Assembly (NCBI GenBank): GCA_026419785.1
Contig: JAODTK010005855.1
Span: 434,001-498,000 of the forward strand
DNA: 64,000 nt
DNA from: Sclerodactyla briareus
Taxonomy: Eukaryota; Echinodermata; Holothuroidea; Dendrochirotida; Sclerodactylidae
Direction of reading: 5' to 3'
The notes below the pieces were generated by a model. It saw nothing but the letters and a program-made list of their open reading frames with translations, made no database searches and had not been told where the DNA came from. Shown piece by piece: positions 60,701 through 64,000 of the stretch. Positions within the stretch are counted from its first letter, which is position 1. Every line of letters begins with the position of its first letter. The position numbers and the translations under genes are program-made.

Positions 60701-63417
60701 TCATACAAACTATCGCTAAATGACAGTTGGGGTAATGCCTTGCCCTTCATCTCACTTGTAACAACCCCCTTTAGACATCGCCCTGAAGCAGCCCAACCAT
60801 GCCTGCTTTCCTTTCCCACCTCCCCACCCAATTCCTGCTCAGTTTGCAGATCATACTATAGGCGTTTGATACATGGTATTACCCTTGACGTTGACATGAT
60901 TTTATGGTCAACTAAGGCCTTCACCTACAGAACACCGCAAAACACCTGTGTACAATATCTCAAATTCTTCCCTTTGGAAAGGTGTCGTTATTCGGGTTTC
61001 ATTTTGTTAGCTTATCTCAATCATTGCTGCTGCCCTGATTGGTTCCCGTTCAATGCCGTAGCTCGTACATGCTTGCCTCTGGATTTTTTCGTGAGTTGGA
61101 TAATGCCAGATTGTTTTTCTGATGAACTCTGCTTTTTCATGCCGGTTGCCTGGTGGCATATTTACTATTTTATGTTGATTGGAGAAGCATGATGCAGTTC
61201 AATGGTCAAGAAGGAATTTGTCCTTTTGGAATTAGATTGATATTCTGTCCAATGTATCATTCTCCCAAAATTGCAGTGATAAAATTTTCCTAGGCATAAT
61301 AATAGCAACGCATTTCAGTTTCTTACCAAATTGATCAACATTAACAGTGGGGTGCCAATTAGAGTTGCATCACAATTTGCCCATTAATCTTTCTGACCAC
61401 CATGCACCACCCTCTTTCATTCTGCCGTGATCCTCTCTTTTGGACTGCGTTAAACGAAAATAACGCATGTTTTTTTCCCCCCTTCAACCGATAATCACCT
61501 AACCATTTCAAAATAACCTCTACTTAACCATGTTGAATACACTTCACGAACCTGGAGGCCATAATCGGGTAGGTAAACCCCCGTATTACGTTTCCCCGTT
61601 TAAACCACGTTTGCCGTTTTTCTTATACCTCCATTCTCCTTTCACTCTTGTTCATTTTTGGTTTGTTCAATTTCTTTGTTCAACGATTGCATCCGTGTAG
61701 ACTGTTGTGCCATTTCGTTCAGAGGGAAGTCCTTGGCATGTGTACTGTGAGACCCTGTCCAATATGGGGGCTTCACAATCCTTGTGTGGCATGTGGATAG
61801 CATATGACAGCCTTATTATGCATAGTTCTGTTCTTTCTGAATAGACGTATACCCGGCAACCGGCACAAAATGCTGTATTATTCTGTATTTTTTATATTCA
61901 AATGATGTTTCTACAGCATGGAGCATTTCCATGTTCTGGCTGGCAATTTTTTTTTCACCTCATGATGAGTAATGATTGTTATGGTGTATTATCACATTTG
62001 GGTACCAACATTCGACTAGCTGTGTAAGGGGTGACAGTCTGGCAGGGGTGTGGGAGGGTCAGGAATTGTAGGCTTGGCAAATCTGTCGGTGTTGAAACTT
62101 CAGAAAATGCTGCTCCTCTTGAGACCGCCCCCTTTCAACAGAATGGTAGGCATAGAAATATATATCTTGGCAGAGTTGTTGGTACCCCCCTCACAACTGA
62201 AGCTATGGAAGCTTTGGTTGTAGCCGGTTGACCACAGTTTGAAGGCTGTCATGGAATCAATATCCAAGTAACACAGATACCGATAATTGAAATTTTAGTT
62301 ACCCCTGTCACTAGGTCATATGGGGGGGCGGGAGGAATACACTAGCCACCCGCCCCACGTAGGTGCTTATTTTCATTTGATCCACGACGTTAGGATTCCC
62401 CTGCCAAATACGACCTCTGAAATCTTGCGCAATCGAACACACTCCTTTCTTTGGAATTTATTAGGCCAATGTCTCATGCCTGGCAGAAAATCATTTTACT
62501 GATATGTTTCATTATGCTACAATAGGTGACTTTCAGCCACTATTAACTAAATTATTTCCAATTTTAGGACATCGGACTTTGTCAAAACTTTTGTCATAAA
62601 CTTTGTGTGTCTTGATGTTACTCGAGTCTGCAGATGCGCTGCTATTTCTGTGCAGTTTGGCTCACCATTCTTCTAATTATAGATCAGTCACAAAATATTC
62701 CGGTAACTGGGGCCTATATTAGATTATCTTCTATTCAGCTTGCTCAAGTATGCTAACCCACCACCACACGGCCCACCATTGCCAGCTGATGAAAATCGGA
62801 TCCCGAATTTTTCATGCCGAAAATTTGATCCATGACCCTTTGAATATTGATGGGTCCACTGGATAGCATCCTTGCTACAACTTTCTTCAAAAGCTAACTC
62901 GATAATTTTTTTCAAATAAAAATCTGAGAATCTGGAATGATTTTCTTTTCTCATCCCAAAGAGAAGTATAGATATACAGAAATGGGAACTCCATTCAAGC
63001 TGCTATATAAAAGAAACTTGGTTATCATGTCCAAAGAACTTTCCAAGGGTGTTTCACGCCTGACCGTTGGATTTTACTCCCCTGTTGTCAGGGATGTGGG
63101 AAGCTTGGCTGGACTGACAGGCTTCTATCCTGAGAGATTGTATCTAAAATTTGGCCAAGAAACTCAAAAAGCCTGGATGAGTTTAGAATTTCGAGGAAAT
63201 TGTGGAAGTGTAAGAACATCACAAAGTCACATTCTCCTCATTATAATATCAAAAATTGCATTCATGCTCATAAGATGCATAACTTTTTGTGTTCTTTTTC
63301 TTCACCTCAAATTTCTGTTGTAGTTTTAGAAAAAACTTGGCATCGTTTTCAAGATGGTAACAAAGTTTACTTTGACCTTATGGAAATCATCATTTGTGTG
63401 GAAGAAGGCTGATGGTA

Positions 63418-63715
63418 TTCAGCAAAACGCTTTGCAAGCACACATTTCTCGGTTTGAATCCAGCAGTCACTGGACATCTCGCCGATGTAGTTTTGCGATG
63501 GGCGCAGTTTCGCTGTAAGTGGTGGTTCCTGGCTGTGTGGGGTCCTGGGGGGGGTGCGTAAAATGGCGATCCTGTGAGCTATGGCAATGGGTTGCCTGCA
63601 ACCCCTTCCTCAATATATATTGTCACTGGTCGAGAATATAAGGAGAGTTATCACCGGTAGTGTTACTCGATGTAACTCATTGGCTCCCTGAACCCATGGA
63701 AATCAATTCACATTC
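63418..63715 (+). mobile_element. tRNA-headed SINE, family A, copy 3
   Basis: The head is TGGTATTCAGCAAAACGCTT followed by the B-box-like CTCGGTTTGAATCCAGCAG (63448-63466). It then runs through AAAATGGCGATCCTG, TATATTGTCACTGGTCGAGA and TTATCACCGG to TTGGCTCCCTGAACCCATGG and the tail AAATCAATTC. It is the reverse complement of copy 1 along its length. It is slightly shorter than copy 1, which suggests internal deletions. Confidence 0.68.
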
Positions 63716-64000
63716 CCCCCACTTAGTCCAAATAACGGTGAGCAATGGGTAATGGAGCTTGAAGATCCATGTCGATAATGAAGCCCTATAAGTTTGAAGA
63801 AAAAAAACTTAAATTTGCTCATTTGTAACATATCATAATATTGGGCTTTAACTTACCACCCACAAATTTGGGGCTGAAAGCTTGATGATTTGATTCTCCC
63901 CAATATTTTTTTGTCAGAAGTGACTGTAAGCACGTATAAGCTGGACGTCAATGCCCATACCGAGGTTTCATCTCTTAGACTTATTGAGGTAGCTCATAAT

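Larger units (their letters stand above)
59293..64000 (+). other. InR: Start of the next InR intron, or 3' flank
   Basis: The next exon should carry the furin-type cleavage site and FnIII-3, followed by transmembrane and kinase exons. None is visible up to the window end. The region has a C23 run (60678-60700) and a SINE copy (63418-63715). Open frames of 114-150 codons at 59833-60177, 60740-61192 and 62937-63323 resemble no receptor domain and show no exon signals I can support. Confidence 0.6.

Noticed and set aside
60740..61192. Open frame of 150 codons on the + strand, Cys-rich
   Set aside because: The cysteine spacing does not match FnIII-3, cleavage or transmembrane exons of the receptor, and no convincing acceptor or donor frames it.
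62937..63323. Open frame of 128 codons on the + strand with a hydrophobic C-terminus, checked as a possible receptor transmembrane exon
   Set aside because: No FnIII-3, basic cleavage site or juxtamembrane motif precedes or follows it, and the hydrophobic part is AT-rich low-complexity sequence.
1..64000. CRISPR arrays, prophage or other bacterial systems
   Set aside because: No regularly spaced short repeats, no ribosome binding sites and no bacterial genes; the spliced gene and SINE/MITE content show an animal genome.

Overview
This is a 64 kb piece of an animal nuclear genome, most likely a marine invertebrate deuterostome and probably an echinoderm. Reasons: GT-AG introns, one receptor gene spread over more than 50 kb, about 40-45% GC by eye, abundant short non-autonomous transposable elements, and intron repeats built from TGACCT/AGGTCA phrases like those I associate with echinoderm introns. 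There are no operons, bacterial genes, rRNA, convincing tRNA genes or CRISPR. The species cannot be fixed from the sequence alone.

One gene is identifiable. On the + strand, ten exons between 8438 and 59292 encode most of the extracellular part of an insulin/IGF-1 receptor-type tyrosine kinase receptor. They cover, in order, the second half of the L1 domain, the furin-like cysteine-rich region, the L2 domain, FnIII-1, the start of FnIII-2, and the insert domain with the hormone-binding alpha-CT segment. The signal peptide and first half of L1 are not found and should lie 5' of 8438, probably outside the window. The alpha/beta cleavage site, transmembrane segment and kinase should lie 3' of 59292, beyond the window. 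The intron between exons A and B is about 32 kb.

Seven of the ten exons need one or more small frame corrections to read as receptor, while splice sites and most splice phases are intact. I read this mainly as uncorrected base-level errors, often at G or C runs. A recently decayed gene copy is the alternative. Exons E, F and G (52.3-55.3 kb) read cleanly.

Nearly everything else is intron or flank filled with repeats. (1) Helentron/HINE-like elements with a GC hairpin next to a TAG/TT end and a ~118-bp tandem core (141, 41249, 50200, 55645). (2) Two families of TTAA-ended foldback MITEs (6659, 23492; 47886, with a half copy at 28935). (3) A family with a CCTGAAC/GTTCAGG hairpin near its left end (24852, 37095, 43453, related 29690). 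(4) A tRNA-headed SINE family (19940, 56725, 63418), one copy with a perfect 15-bp hairpin. (5) A second SINE carrying an 86-base C run (51755-52170). (6) A ~97-bp minisatellite in the last intron. (7) Smaller dispersed and tandem repeats. A block at 34331-34920 has about sixteen TGTCA/TGACA motifs and is the strongest unexplained non-coding pattern.
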